The notes under the pieces were generated by a model. It was given only the letters and a program-made list of their open reading frames with translations, searched no databases and was not told the DNA's origin. Of a DNA stretch of 64,000 bases, positions 43,123 to 51,993 are shown one piece after another; within the stretch, counting starts at the first letter, position 1; every line of letters starts with the position of its first letter. The position numbers and the translations under genes are program-made. Origin of the DNA: Aerobium sp039839275 (GTDB lineage Bacteria; Pseudomonadota; Alphaproteobacteria; Rhizobiales; Rhizobiaceae); the NCBI RefSeq assembly GCF_039839275.1, contig NZ_JBDOQP010000001.1:434001-498000 (forward strand). The letters are read 5' to 3'.

Positions 43123-43998
43123 ATGTACCTGCCACTTGAAAGCGATCTGCTTCGCACGTTCCTGGCCGTGGTCTTGCGGCAGAATTTCACGCGTGCGGCC
43201 GAGGATGTCGGCCGCACGCAATCGGCCGTCAGCATGCAGGTCAAGCGACTGGAAGAAATCGTCGGCGAACCGTTGTTTCAACGCGGGGCAAGGGGTGTGG
43301 TGCTCTCCTCCAGAGGCGAGCAACTGGTGCCCTATGCGCGGCGGATCGTCGGTCTGGTGGACGAGACCAGCACGGTGATGCGGCTCAAGCCGCTCGACGG
43401 GCCGGTGCGCATCGGGCTGCCGGAGGAGTACGGCCAGAACGTCCTGCCGCGTGTGCTGGCAGCATTCGCCGAGCGGCACCCTGCCGTCGAAGTGACCGTC
43501 AAGTGCGGCTATTCACGCCAGCAGATGGCCGCGCTCGAACGCGACGAGGTCGATCTCGCCATCGTGTTCGACTGGAGCAGGGAAACGATCGGCGAGGTGC
43601 TGTGCATCGATCCGACCGTGTGGGTGACGTCGCTGGCCCACAGCCTGCACGAGCAGGACCCGATCCCCGTCGCGATTTATGGCGATTCGAGCTGGTGCAC
43701 CGACTTCGCGCTGCGTTCTCTCGACCAGCATGGGCATCGCTACAGGATCGCCTACACGAGCGATCACAGTGGCGGCCTCAAGATCGCCGTCTCTTCGGGG
43801 CTCGCCATAACAGCACTGGCGCGCAGCAACATTCCCGCCGGATGCAGGGAACTTAATCAAGCCGACGGCTTTCATCAGGTTGATTCTTCCCGCGTCGTGC
43901 TGCGGCGAAACCCGCGCCGTTCGAGCCCAGCTATCGAGGGAATGATCGAGATGTTACGTGTAGCCTTCCAACCATCCATCCTTGCGAACCAGACATAG
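43123..43998 (+). CDS. LysR-family transcriptional regulator
   Basis: A 291-residue LysR regulator. The N-terminal helix-turn-helix is FLAVVLRQNFTRAAEDVGRTQSAVSMQVKRLEE (key residues about 12-44), followed by a periplasmic-binding-protein-like effector domain starting at GPVRIGLPEEY. The ATG at 43123 gives the usual LysR start a few residues before the helix; the upstream open frame is not LysR-like. QSAVSMQVKRLE is the form seen in the LrhA-like subgroup. It is divergent from the DUF1127 gene and ends 1 base before the PAP2 gene. Effector unknown. Confidence 0.9.
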   Translation: MYLPLESDLLRTFLAVVLRQNFTRAAEDVGRTQSAVSMQVKRLEEIVGEPLFQRGARGVVLSSRGEQLVPYARRIVGLVDETSTVMRLKPLDGPVRIGLPEEYGQNVLPRVLAAFAERHPAVEVTVKCGYSRQQMAALERDEVDLAIVFDWSRETIGEVLCIDPTVWVTSLAHSLHEQDPIPVAIYGDSSWCTDFALRSLDQHGHRYRIAYTSDHSGGLKIAVSSGLAITALARSNIPAGCRELNQADGFHQVDSSRVVLRRNPRRSSPAIEGMIEMLRVAFQPSILANQT

Positions 43999-43999
43999 A

Positions 44000-44716
44000 A
44001 TGATCAACTTCACTGACCTCGTGCGCGGCATGCGCGACTACCGTTTTGCGACGGTTCCCGTCGTCATGGTGGCGATCTTCGCCAGCAGCATCTACGCCTT
44101 TCTCCAGATCGCCGACGAGGTGGGAGAAAACGAAATCGAGGAAATGGATCAGTTCCTCCTGCTGCTGTTTCGCAGCCGAACGGATGCCAACGACCCGCTC
44201 GGCCCGCCCTGGCTCGAGGAAGCGGTGGCCGAAATTACCACACTGGGTGGCTATCCCGTCCTGATCCTGCTCGTCGGTTCGGTGACCGGATTTCTCATCG
44301 TCGCCCGGAAATACGGCCCGGCGCTCTACGTCCTGGCTTCAGTGATTCTGGGAACCGTGGTGAGCCAGGGGCTGAAAATGCTCTACGATCGCCCGCGTCC
44401 GGACATTGTCGACCACCTCGTCGGCATTCATACGGCGAGCTTTCCGAGCGGCCATGCAACCATGTCGACCGTCGTCTATCTCACGCTGGCGGCGCTGATA
44501 ATTCGCCTGGTGGATGACGCCCGTATCCGCGTCTACGTCATGTCGGTCGCGATATTCGTGGCACTGCTCGTCGGCCTGAGCCGGATCTATCTCGGCGTGC
44601 ACTGGCCCAGCGACGTCGCCGCCGGCTGGACGCTCGGCGCGGCGTGGGCGAGCCTCTCCTGGCTCGCCGTGTCCGGGCTGCGTGCCTACCGAAACAGGGA
44701 GATGGCCGGATCATGA
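44000..44716 (+). CDS. PAP2-family membrane phosphatase
   Basis: A 238-residue integral membrane phosphatase. The three acid-phosphatase motifs are complete: KMLYDRPRP, SFPSGHATMS and SRIYLGVHWPSD, with the catalytic His in the last two. About six hydrophobic helices. Family members dephosphorylate undecaprenyl pyrophosphate, phosphatidylglycerophosphate or other lipid phosphates at the outer face of the inner membrane. It overlaps the DUF1206 gene by 4 bases (ATGA). Confidence 0.9.
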   Translation: MINFTDLVRGMRDYRFATVPVVMVAIFASSIYAFLQIADEVGENEIEEMDQFLLLLFRSRTDANDPLGPPWLEEAVAEITTLGGYPVLILLVGSVTGFLIVARKYGPALYVLASVILGTVVSQGLKMLYDRPRPDIVDHLVGIHTASFPSGHATMSTVVYLTLAALIIRLVDDARIRVYVMSVAIFVALLVGLSRIYLGVHWPSDVAAGWTLGAAWASLSWLAVSGLRAYRNREMAGS

Positions 44717-45543
44717 ACAGCAACACGGGCGCATTGCCGAAGCCACATCCCGGATGGATGAAGCCACTGGCCAGGCTCGGCTACGCCGCACGCGGGCTTG
44801 TCTATCTCGTCATCGGGGCATTCGCCGCGCTGACGGCGATCGGCAGCGGGCATACCGAAGATTCGCGTGGGGCACTGGAGACACTCGTCACCGGCACAGC
44901 CGGGGGCATTGTCGGGGCAGTGCTGATCGTCGGACTCGCCAGCCATAGCGCATGGCGTTTCGTGCAATCGTTCGCCGATACCGACGACCATGGCTGGTCG
45001 CTCAAGGGTTTGGCGATTCGTGGCGGCCTGCTGGTCTCCGGCGTCGTCTATGCTGTCCTGACGGTCTACACGGTGTCCCTGTGGCGCGGCCTCGCTTCCG
45101 ACGAGGGCGGCGGTGGCGGCGCCTTCGCGGAATATCTGTCAGGCTTCGTCGGCGCGCGACCGGCAGCGTGGCTGCTTGCGCTGGTGTTCGTGATCGTGGC
45201 CGGTGCGCACATCATGAAGGCGGTCCGCAAGGGCTATCGCAAGCATATCGCTGCTCCGCAGCAGTTCGAAAAGGCGCTCGATCCAATCGCCCGCACGGGG
45301 CTCATCGCGCGGGGCCTGACGTTTCTCATCATTGGCATCCTGTTCGCGACGCGTGGCCTGACTGCCGGCGGTGACGGCAGCGGCGAAACTCCGGGTCTGA
45401 GTGACGCCCTCAACTACATTACCGGGCTGCCGTTCGGCGGCATCCTGCTTTCCCTGATGGGCGTCGGGCTGGTGGCCTTCGCGCTCTATTCGTTCATCGA
45501 AGCTGCCTGGCGCCGCATCAACGCCGAGGACATCCTGCGTTGA
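44713..45543 (+). CDS. DUF1206 membrane protein
   Basis: A 276-residue membrane protein with six hydrophobic helices arranged as three similar pairs. Each repeat opens with an Arg/Gly turn such as ARLGYAARGLVYLVIG, GLAIRGGLLVSGVVYAVL and ARTGLIARGLTFLIIG. This internal threefold repeat is the signature of DUF1206. Function is unknown. Translational coupling to the PAP2 phosphatase hints at a shared envelope role. Confidence 0.87.
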   Translation: MNSNTGALPKPHPGWMKPLARLGYAARGLVYLVIGAFAALTAIGSGHTEDSRGALETLVTGTAGGIVGAVLIVGLASHSAWRFVQSFADTDDHGWSLKGLAIRGGLLVSGVVYAVLTVYTVSLWRGLASDEGGGGGAFAEYLSGFVGARPAAWLLALVFVIVAGAHIMKAVRKGYRKHIAAPQQFEKALDPIARTGLIARGLTFLIIGILFATRGLTAGGDGSGETPGLSDALNYITGLPFGGILLSLMGVGLVAFALYSFIEAAWRRINAEDILR

Positions 45544-45547
45544 AGCG

Positions 45548-46261
45548 CTAGCCGATGAAGCGAAGCGGCTTGAACTCTTTCATGTCGTCGAAGGCGCAGA
45601 AGGCCGGCAAGTCGAGTTCGAGCCCCTGCGGAAACGTTTCGAGTTCCGCCTTGATGTCGTCGAGTGCTGCCAGATAGGTGTCTTGGCATTGCGGGGGCAG
45701 CCATTCGAGCTGGTAGGCCAGCGTGATGTGGAATGTGTAGTCTTCGTGGTCGGGATGGCGGTAGCCAAGCAGGTCGGCGAGCGCATCACGCGCGTCGCGC
45801 ATCACCCTTTCATCGTCCTCCGTCAGGCCGGAGACGACGATCCCCAAGGGGGTCACCATATCGGCCTTGATACGGAACGGTGCGGCGACGCTGAAGGAAG
45901 CGATTCTGGCATCCATCCACGAGGTTGCGGTTTCAAGTCTTGCCTCGCATGAGAGGCCGCTTGGCCAGAACGGCCGGCTGCGCCGGTTGTCGGTGACACC
46001 CTGGAACAGCGTTTTGTGGAGGCTGGCCACCGGGGTAAAGGTGAAATGGTCCGCATGCGGCATCGCCATCAGCCTCTCCCGAACGGCGACGATCGCTGCC
46101 TGCGTTGCAGAGCCATCCGTCACATGCGAGACGAAGGTATTGCCGGGTTCGTAGAGAAAATTGCCTTCGCGGTCGTACCGCGTGCCCAGGTAGCGCGGCG
46201 GTTTCTCCTTGCGGGTGGACGTGAAATGCAGGGCAAAATCGTCATTGGTGGCGTAGGCCAA
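45548..46261 (-). CDS. DUF1868 / 2H phosphoesterase-like protein
   Basis: A 237-residue protein of the DUF1868 group. Two His-x-Thr motifs, SLHKTLFQG near residue 80 and TFHITLAYQ near 177, are placed as in the 2H phosphoesterases that open cyclic phosphodiesters or cleave 2'-5' linked nucleotides. The N-terminal RYLGTRYDREGNFLYEPGNTFVSHV is the DUF1868 hallmark. It converges with the DUF1206 gene (5-base gap) and is divergent from trpL/trpE(G). The actual substrate is unknown. Confidence 0.82.
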   Translation of the reverse strand: MAYATNDDFALHFTSTRKEKPPRYLGTRYDREGNFLYEPGNTFVSHVTDGSATQAAIVAVRERLMAMPHADHFTFTPVASLHKTLFQGVTDNRRSRPFWPSGLSCEARLETATSWMDARIASFSVAAPFRIKADMVTPLGIVVSGLTEDDERVMRDARDALADLLGYRHPDHEDYTFHITLAYQLEWLPPQCQDTYLAALDDIKAELETFPQGLELDLPAFCAFDDMKEFKPLRFIG

Positions 46262-46358
46262 GGCTGGCTCCTTTCAGTCCGGCGTCGCCGTCCGCCTAGA
46301 TGATCCGCGTGACACCGCCGTGACGCCAGGCGGGGCATACGAGCCCACAGAAATGCGC

Positions 46359-46387
46359 TTGCCGCCGCCGTCGTTCGCCGCTATGGA
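46359..46387 (+). promoter_or_regulatory. trp promoter (TTGCCG-N17-TATGGA)
   Basis: A -35-like TTGCCG at 46359-46364 and a -10-like TATGGA at 46382-46387, with an ideal 17-base spacer. The A of the trpL ATG (46395) falls 8 bases after the -10, where transcription should begin, so the trpL message is probably leaderless, as described in Sinorhizobium. Confidence 0.65.
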
Positions 46388-46394
46388 TTTTGCC

Positions 46395-46439
46395 ATGAAC
46401 ACGCATTCGACCTCGAACCTGTGGTGGTGGGCCTGCTGA
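46395..46439 (+). CDS. trpL: trp leader peptide TrpL
   Basis: A 14-codon reading frame for MNTHSTSNLWWWAC and a TGA stop, with three consecutive Trp codons. Placement between promoter and attenuator, about 120 bases upstream of trpE(G), is exactly that of the rhizobial trp leader. Ribosome stalling at the TGG codons when charged Trp-tRNA is scarce should free the antiterminator. In Sinorhizobium the leader RNA and peptide also act in trans; whether this one does is unknown. Confidence 0.92.
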   Translation: MNTHSTSNLWWWAC

Positions 46440-46441
46440 CA

Positions 46442-46511
46442 GCGGCCAACTGAGCGCATGCGCGTGGAAAAGGGATGGCCGCAACGGATTTCCGGGCGGC
46501 CATTTTGTTTT
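46442..46511 (+). terminator. trp attenuator with competing antiterminator
   Basis: The terminator stem ATGGCCGC (46475-46482) / GCGGCCAT (46496-46503) is followed by TTTTGTTTT. An upstream GCGGCCA (46442-46448), 3 bases after the trpL stop, can pair with TGGCCGC of the terminator stem and so form the antiterminator. This is a complete transcription-attenuation switch. Confidence 0.9.
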
Positions 46512-46558
46512 CAAGCTGATCCGGAACGCCTGCGGCGGAAACGGATGGAGACACCAGA

Positions 46559-48748
46559 ATGACAGTGGAATTGCTTGAAAACGGTGCGGAACGTTTCGTT
46601 ACCGCCGGTGGCATCGCGATTACCAGGCAACGCCACGACACACCGTACGAGGCAGCGATCGAGACCTACATCGACGCGCTGGATTCGCGGCGCGGCTGTG
46701 TCTTCTCGTCCAACTACGAATATCCAGGACGCTATACACGCTGGGACACGGCGATGATCGATCCGCCGCTGGTGGTCAGCGCGCGCGGCCGCGCGATGCG
46801 GATCGAGGCGCTGAACAAGCGCGGTGAGGTGTTGCTGCCGACCATCGAGAAGGCCGTGAAGACCCTGGGCGAGGTGACGATCGAAGAAGCCTCGAACCGG
46901 CTTCTGAACCTGCAGGTTGCGCAGGCGGGCAGGGTCTTCGCAGAGGAAGAACGCAGCCGCGTGCCCACCGTCTTCACCGTCCTGCGCGCGCTGGTGGACC
47001 TCTTCCGGTCGCCTGAAGACAGCAATCTCGGCCTCTATGGCGCGTTCGGCTACGACCTGGCGTTTCAGTTCGACCATGTCGAGCAGAAGCTTGAGCGCGC
47101 GCAGAGCCAGCGCGACCTGGTTCTCTACCTGCCGGATGAAATCCTCGTCGTGGATCATCACCAGGCCAAGGCTTGGCACGACCGTTACGACTATGCCGGC
47201 GATGGGTTCTCCACCGAAGGGCTGCCGCGCGAAACGCCGACCGAGCCATTCCGCCAGTCCGATCGCATCCCGCCGCGTGCCGACCACGAGCCGGGCGAAT
47301 ATGCCAGGCTCGTCGACAAGGCAAAGGAGAGCTTCCGCCGTGGCGACCTGTTTGAGGTGGTGCCGGGGCAGATGTTCTTCGAACGCTGCGAATCGAAGCC
47401 GTCGGAAATCACGCGGCGGCTGAAGAAGATAAATCCCTCGCCCTATTCATTCTTCATCAACCTGGGCGAGGGGGAGTATCTGATCGGCGCCTCGCCAGAG
47501 ATGTTCGTGCGCGTCAACGGCCGCCGGGTCGAGACCTGCCCGATCTCCGGTACGATCAAGCGCGGCGACGATGCGATCTCGGACTCCGAACAGATCCTCA
47601 AGCTGCTCAACTCGAAGAAGGACGAGAGCGAGCTGACGATGTGCTCGGACGTCGATCGCAACGACAAGAGCCGGGTTTGCGAACCGGGATCGGTGCGGGT
47701 GATCGGCCGGCGGCAGATCGAGATGTACTCGCGGCTCATTCACACCGTCGACCACATCGAGGGGCGACTGCGCGAGGGCATGGACGCCTTTGACGCGTTC
47801 CTTTCGCATGCATGGGCCGTCACGGTGACGGGTGCACCCAAGCTCTGGGCGATGCGCTTTATCGAGAACCATGAAAAGAGCCCGCGCGCCTGGTATGGCG
47901 GGGCGATCGGCATGGTCCATTTCAACGGCGACATGAACACCGGCCTGACGCTGCGCACTATCCGGGTCAAGGACGGTATCGCCGAGGTGCGCGCAGGCGC
48001 CACGCTGCTCTACGATTCCGACCCTGCAGAAGAAGAAGCCGAGACGGAACTGAAGGCGTCGGCGATGCTGACCGCAATCCGCGAGGCTTCGGCCGGTAAC
48101 GCGTCAACCGCCGAGCGCGAAGGCGCGCGGGTTGGCGAGGGCGTCTCGATCCTGCTGGTCGACCATGAAGACAGTTTCGTCCATACGCTCGCCAATTATT
48201 TCCGCCAGACAGGCGCCTCTGTCGCCACCGTGCGCTCGCCAGTCTCGGAAGAGGTGTTCGACCGCGTCAACCCCGACCTTGTCGTGCTGTCTCCGGGGCC
48301 GGGCAGCCCGAAGGATTTCGACACCAAGGCGACGATCGACAAAGCGCGCAAGCGCGACCTGCCGATCTTCGGTGTGTGCCTCGGCCTGCAGGCGCTGGCG
48401 GAGGCCTATGGCGGCGAACTGCGCCAGCTTTCCGTTCCCATGCATGGCAAACCGTCGCGTATCCGGGTCAACAAGGCCGGCACCGTATTCTCCGGCCTGC
48501 CGAAGGAAGTCACGGTGGGCCGCTACCACTCGATCTTCGCCGATCCGGTGCGGCTGCCGGAGGAGTTTCTTGTCACCGCCGAGACCGAAGACGGCGTCGT
48601 CATGGGCATTGAGCATCGCAGCCAGCCGGTTGCGGCCGTTCAGTTCCATCCCGAATCGATCATGACCCTCGGCCAGAACGCCGGCATGCGCATGATCGAG
48701 AATGTGGTGGCGCATCTGGCACGCAGGGCGAAGGTCAAGGCGGCCTGA
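46559..48748 (+). CDS. trpE(G): fused anthranilate synthase TrpE(G)
   Basis: A 729-residue fusion of both anthranilate synthase subunits. The TrpE-type part spans about 1-510, with the chorismate-binding core (GASPEMFVRVNGRRVETCPI, then DRNDKSRVC, and IRVKDGIAEVRAGA). The TrpG-type glutamine amidotransferase spans about 535-725, with the nucleophile in FGVCLGLQALAEAYGG and the His-Glu pair in VQFHPESI. It converts chorismate and glutamine to anthranilate, the first step of Trp synthesis. The fusion is typical of rhizobia. Expression is governed by the trpL attenuator. Confidence 0.97.
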   Translation: MTVELLENGAERFVTAGGIAITRQRHDTPYEAAIETYIDALDSRRGCVFSSNYEYPGRYTRWDTAMIDPPLVVSARGRAMRIEALNKRGEVLLPTIEKAVKTLGEVTIEEASNRLLNLQVAQAGRVFAEEERSRVPTVFTVLRALVDLFRSPEDSNLGLYGAFGYDLAFQFDHVEQKLERAQSQRDLVLYLPDEILVVDHHQAKAWHDRYDYAGDGFSTEGLPRETPTEPFRQSDRIPPRADHEPGEYARLVDKAKESFRRGDLFEVVPGQMFFERCESKPSEITRRLKKINPSPYSFFINLGEGEYLIGASPEMFVRVNGRRVETCPISGTIKRGDDAISDSEQILKLLNSKKDESELTMCSDVDRNDKSRVCEPGSVRVIGRRQIEMYSRLIHTVDHIEGRLREGMDAFDAFLSHAWAVTVTGAPKLWAMRFIENHEKSPRAWYGGAIGMVHFNGDMNTGLTLRTIRVKDGIAEVRAGATLLYDSDPAEEEAETELKASAMLTAIREASAGNASTAEREGARVGEGVSILLVDHEDSFVHTLANYFRQTGASVATVRSPVSEEVFDRVNPDLVVLSPGPGSPKDFDTKATIDKARKRDLPIFGVCLGLQALAEAYGGELRQLSVPMHGKPSRIRVNKAGTVFSGLPKEVTVGRYHSIFADPVRLPEEFLVTAETEDGVVMGIEHRSQPVAAVQFHPESIMTLGQNAGMRMIENVVAHLARRAKVKAA

Positions 48749-48752
48749 GACG

Positions 48753-49661
48753 GTGACTTCCAAGCAAAAGATCCGGCGCCTGGCGGCGTGGTCGATCGTC
48801 GTGGCGTTCGGCGTGATGGGGCTGAAATTCGTCGCGTGGCGGATGACCGGTTCGGTCGCGCTCTACTCCGACGCGCTGGAATCGATCGTCAACGTCATCG
48901 CCGCCTTTGCGGCGCTGTGGGCGATCTCCGTCAGCCACAAGCCTGCCGACCGTGACCACCAGTATGGCCACCACAAAGCCGAGTATTTCTCGGCTGTTCT
49001 GGAAGGCGTGTTGATCGTTGTCGCCGCGCTGCTGATCATCGCGGAAGTCTGGCGCAGCTGGCAAAATCCGACCTCGCTCGAACAGCCGTGGCAGGGGCTT
49101 GCGGTCAACGGAGTTGCTGCCGCGATCAACTGCCTCTGGGCCCTGCTGCTGATCCGCGTCGGCGGCCGGGAGAAATCGCCCGCGCTCGAGGCTGACGGCC
49201 ACCACGTCATGACGGACGTGGTGACTTCTGTTGGCGTCATCTTTGGCCTCGTCGCCGCCGTCTATTCCGGCTGGCACTTTCTCGACCCGCTGCTGGCGCT
49301 TGTCGTGGCATTGAACATCCTGTGGCAAGGGTGGAAGGTCATCACCTCGTCGCTGGACGGCTTGATGGACCGCGCCGTGCCATTCGACGAGCACGTACGC
49401 ATCCGGGACATCATATCCTCCAATTCCAAGGGCGCGCTCGAAGTCCACGACTTGAAAACCCGTTTCGCCGGGCGGGCGACCTTCATCGAATTTCACATGG
49501 TGGTGGACGCCGACATGACGGTCGGCGAAAGTCACGCGATCTGCGATCGTATCGAAGATGCGCTGACCGCGGAGATTCCTTCGGTTCGCGTGGTCATCCA
49601 CGTTGAGCCGGAGGACGAGGCGAAGCTGCCACCGGGTACTCCGGCGGTGCCGTTCGCCTGA
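48753..49661 (+). CDS. cation diffusion facilitator, FieF-like
   Basis: A 302-residue CDF metal/proton antiporter. Six helices span residues 10-200, and a cytoplasmic metal-binding domain follows. The first metal site has Asp in ALYSDALESIVN, the second the His-x-x-x-Asp of HHVMTDVVTS, and DRDHQYGHHKAEYFSA forms the helix-2/3 loop. The C-terminal domain shows FHMVVDADMTVGESHAICDRIE. Asp rather than His at the first position fits Fe/Mn-type or FieF-like members better than pure Zn exporters. The start is GTG 48753, 4 bases after the trpE(G) stop. Confidence 0.9.
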   Translation: MTSKQKIRRLAAWSIVVAFGVMGLKFVAWRMTGSVALYSDALESIVNVIAAFAALWAISVSHKPADRDHQYGHHKAEYFSAVLEGVLIVVAALLIIAEVWRSWQNPTSLEQPWQGLAVNGVAAAINCLWALLLIRVGGREKSPALEADGHHVMTDVVTSVGVIFGLVAAVYSGWHFLDPLLALVVALNILWQGWKVITSSLDGLMDRAVPFDEHVRIRDIISSNSKGALEVHDLKTRFAGRATFIEFHMVVDADMTVGESHAICDRIEDALTAEIPSVRVVIHVEPEDEAKLPPGTPAVPFA

Positions 49662-49686
49662 GGGAGCGCGTGCATAGGATGGACCG

Positions 49687-50457
49687 ATGAAATTCGCCGC
49701 GACGTTTCATGATCTCCGGGGCAAGTCGGTGTTCATTTCCGGCGGCGGTTCCGGCATCGGTGAATATCTGACTGAAGGGTTCGTCGCGCAGGGCGCCCGG
49801 GTGGCTTTCGTCCAGCGCAGCGATGCCACCACGCTCTGCGACAGGATCGAGCGCGACCATGGCGCGCGTCCGCTGTACATCCCATGCGACGTCACCGACA
49901 TTCCCGCGCTGCAAGCCGCAATTGCGCAGGCCTCAGAGGCGCATGGCGACGTCGGCGTGCTGATCAACAACGCCGCCTGGGACAATCGCCACTCGCTTGA
50001 TGACCTCACCGTCGAACAGTGGGATTACATGCAAAGTGTGAACCTCAGGCATCATGTCTTCGCCATTCAGGCGGTGGCGCCCGGCATGCGCCGTGCCGGC
50101 GGTGGAACGATCGTCAACTACTCGTCGATCGCCTACATGATGGGAGGCGACGAGTTCCCTGCCTATGTCACTGCCAAGGCGGGCATAACCGGCCTGACGC
50201 GCGGCTTGGCGCGCGAACTCGGCCCCGACAACATCCGCGTCAACGCGCTGATGCCGGGCTGGGTGCTGACGACGCGTCAGCGCGAATTGTGGGCCAACGA
50301 GACCTCGCTTCGCGCCCATGTCGACCGGCAATGCCTGAAGCTTGAGATCCCGCCACAGGCCATGGTCGAGCCGACGCTGTTCCTCGCTTCTGCCGCCTCC
50401 AGCGTGATGACTGGGCAGGCGCTGGTCGTTGATGGCGGCGTCGTGGTCACGGGCTGA
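49687..50457 (+). CDS. SDR-family sugar dehydrogenase-like oxidoreductase
   Basis: A 256-residue short-chain dehydrogenase. The cofactor loop SGGGSGIGEYL, CDVTDIPALQ, NNAAWDNRHSLDD and catalytic Ser in NYSSIAYMMGG with Tyr-x-x-x-Lys in PAYVTAKAGI are present. The C-terminal half with GWVLTTRQRELW and VVDGG resembles the D-xylose/L-rhamnose-type 1-dehydrogenases. No matching sugar genes adjoin, so the substrate is unassigned. It follows the CDF gene after 25 bases and may share its transcript. Confidence 0.82.
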   Translation: MKFAATFHDLRGKSVFISGGGSGIGEYLTEGFVAQGARVAFVQRSDATTLCDRIERDHGARPLYIPCDVTDIPALQAAIAQASEAHGDVGVLINNAAWDNRHSLDDLTVEQWDYMQSVNLRHHVFAIQAVAPGMRRAGGGTIVNYSSIAYMMGGDEFPAYVTAKAGITGLTRGLARELGPDNIRVNALMPGWVLTTRQRELWANETSLRAHVDRQCLKLEIPPQAMVEPTLFLASAASSVMTGQALVVDGGVVVTG

Positions 50458-50492
50458 CGACGCTCTGCCGACGGCGCCTGTGGGCCTTGCAA

Positions 50493-51464
50493 TCACCGAT
50501 CGGCGGACGGCCCGGCCGCGGCGACACAATCGCTGTCGCGGCCCGGCGGGTCGACCTGCACGGTGACGTGGTCGATGGCAAAACGCTGCTCCAACCATGC
50601 CGCCACGAGGGGTGGCAGGGTCATCGGGTCGGTGCCCGACGCCGGCACGACATGAACCGTGGCGACGCGCGATTCTTCGGCCAGGGTCCAGGCGTGGAAG
50701 TGGCGCGCCTCGGCGATGCCATGGATTTCTGCGATGCCTTCGGCGGCTTGCCTGCCATCGACGCCGTGCGGCATGGCCTGCAGGAGCACCCGGACCGAAT
50801 CGGCGACGAGCACCCATGCCGATCGCACGATCAACGCCGCGACCACCACGGACAGGAGCGGGTCGAGAATCGTCCAGCCGGTCAGCATGATGCCGACGGC
50901 TGCTGCAATGGCGCCGACCGAGCCGAGCAGGTCACCCAGAACGTGCAGAAAGGCGCCGCGCAGGTTGCCATCCTGCCGATTGCCCGACCACAGCGCATAG
51001 GCCCCGGCGAGGTTGACCAGCAGCCCCACGACGGCCACCGCCAGCATGGGGCCGGCCAGCACCTCGACCGGCTGGTTGAGACGCTTGAGCGCTTCCCATG
51101 CGATCCACGCCACCAGCAGCAACAGGGTCGCGCCATTGGCGAGCGCAGCGAGAACGCGCACGCGATGGAAGCCATAGCTGCGCTTCGCGTCGGCCGCGCG
51201 TCGCGCGATCCGGTAGGCGATCAGCGCCAGAAGCAGTGCGGCGGCATCGGAAACCATGTGGCCGGCATCGGCGACCAGAGCCAGCGAGCCTGCCAGCCAG
51301 CCGCCCACGGCCTGCACCAGCGCATATCCGGCGGTAAGGACGAAGACGAACCGGATGCGTGCTTCGTTGGAGGCGGTGACGGCCTGCGCGTGGTCATGGC
51401 CGTGGGAATGCGCGTGTCCCGCATGAGAATGGCTGTGTCCGGTATCGGTGTGGTCGGGCGGCAT
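50493..51464 (-). CDS. cation diffusion facilitator, ZitB/CzcD-like Zn exporter
   Basis: A 323-residue CDF exporter. The cytoplasmic N-terminus (residues 1-30) is packed with His in alternating HSHSHAGHAHSHGHDH, a feature of Zn/Co/Cd exporters. The first site LVADAGHMVSDA holds His and Asp and the second AFLHVLGDLLGS holds His-x-x-x-Asp, the CzcD/ZitB pattern. CGGAG precedes the ATG at 51464. It differs clearly from the FieF-like CDF 1 kb away and is transcribed toward it. No metal regulator is adjacent. Confidence 0.9.
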   Translation of the reverse strand: MPPDHTDTGHSHSHAGHAHSHGHDHAQAVTASNEARIRFVFVLTAGYALVQAVGGWLAGSLALVADAGHMVSDAAALLLALIAYRIARRAADAKRSYGFHRVRVLAALANGATLLLLVAWIAWEALKRLNQPVEVLAGPMLAVAVVGLLVNLAGAYALWSGNRQDGNLRGAFLHVLGDLLGSVGAIAAAVGIMLTGWTILDPLLSVVVAALIVRSAWVLVADSVRVLLQAMPHGVDGRQAAEGIAEIHGIAEARHFHAWTLAEESRVATVHVVPASGTDPMTLPPLVAAWLEQRFAIDHVTVQVDPPGRDSDCVAAAGPSADR

Positions 51465-51685
51465 GCGAACTCCGGGTGTGACTGCTTTCCCCTGTCTAAA
51501 ACCTCTAGCCACTAGAGCTTCAAGCCCAAAATCTACTATCGTCGCGCCGGTACGTCGCCGGCCCGCAGAAGCGGAGGCGAACCCGGGAGGTGATGCGGCA
51601 TCATCCCCAGCCATGCGCGCGGCGATCGGTGCGATCATTCTTGATGCATCGCGGCGGATCGTCTAAGAGGGTGCGTATCTCGCAT

Positions 51686-51762
51686 GCACCCGTAGCTCAG
51701 CTGGATAGAGTGCTGCCCTCCGAAGGCAGAGGTCACAGGTTCGAATCCTGTCGGGTGCGCCA
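51686..51762 (+). tRNA. tRNA-Arg (anticodon CCG)
   Basis: A 77-nt cloverleaf. The acceptor GCACCCG pairs with CGGGTGC, the anticodon stem CTGCC/GGCAG carries loop CTCCGAA (anticodon CCG), the T-loop is TTCGAAT, and the 3' CCA is encoded. Its last 18 bases are repeated exactly at 56279-56296, marking it as an integration target. Confidence 0.96.
51745..51762 (+). repeat. attL-like direct repeat within the tRNA-Arg 3' end
   Basis: ATCCTGTCGGGTGCGCCA, the last 18 bases of the tRNA gene. The identical sequence occurs at 56279-56296 and nowhere else that I noticed. Confidence 0.85.
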
Positions 51763-51993
51763 CTTTTCTACCGCTCCGGAATGAAACTCGGCACCTATGG
51801 GCCAGATGCAATTCGGAGCGGAACGCGGTCAGTCCGCATCATGTCGGGCGTGGCCAGCAAGCGCACGGTCGTCAAGTCGCGAATGGCTCCTTCGTCTCCT
51901 GACGCTGGCGGCTACGCGCTCCTGATCCAATGCCAGCGCGCATACTGCCGAACGGCCCGTGGAGACATCCGGGAGGCGAATGCGTCGGGTGCG

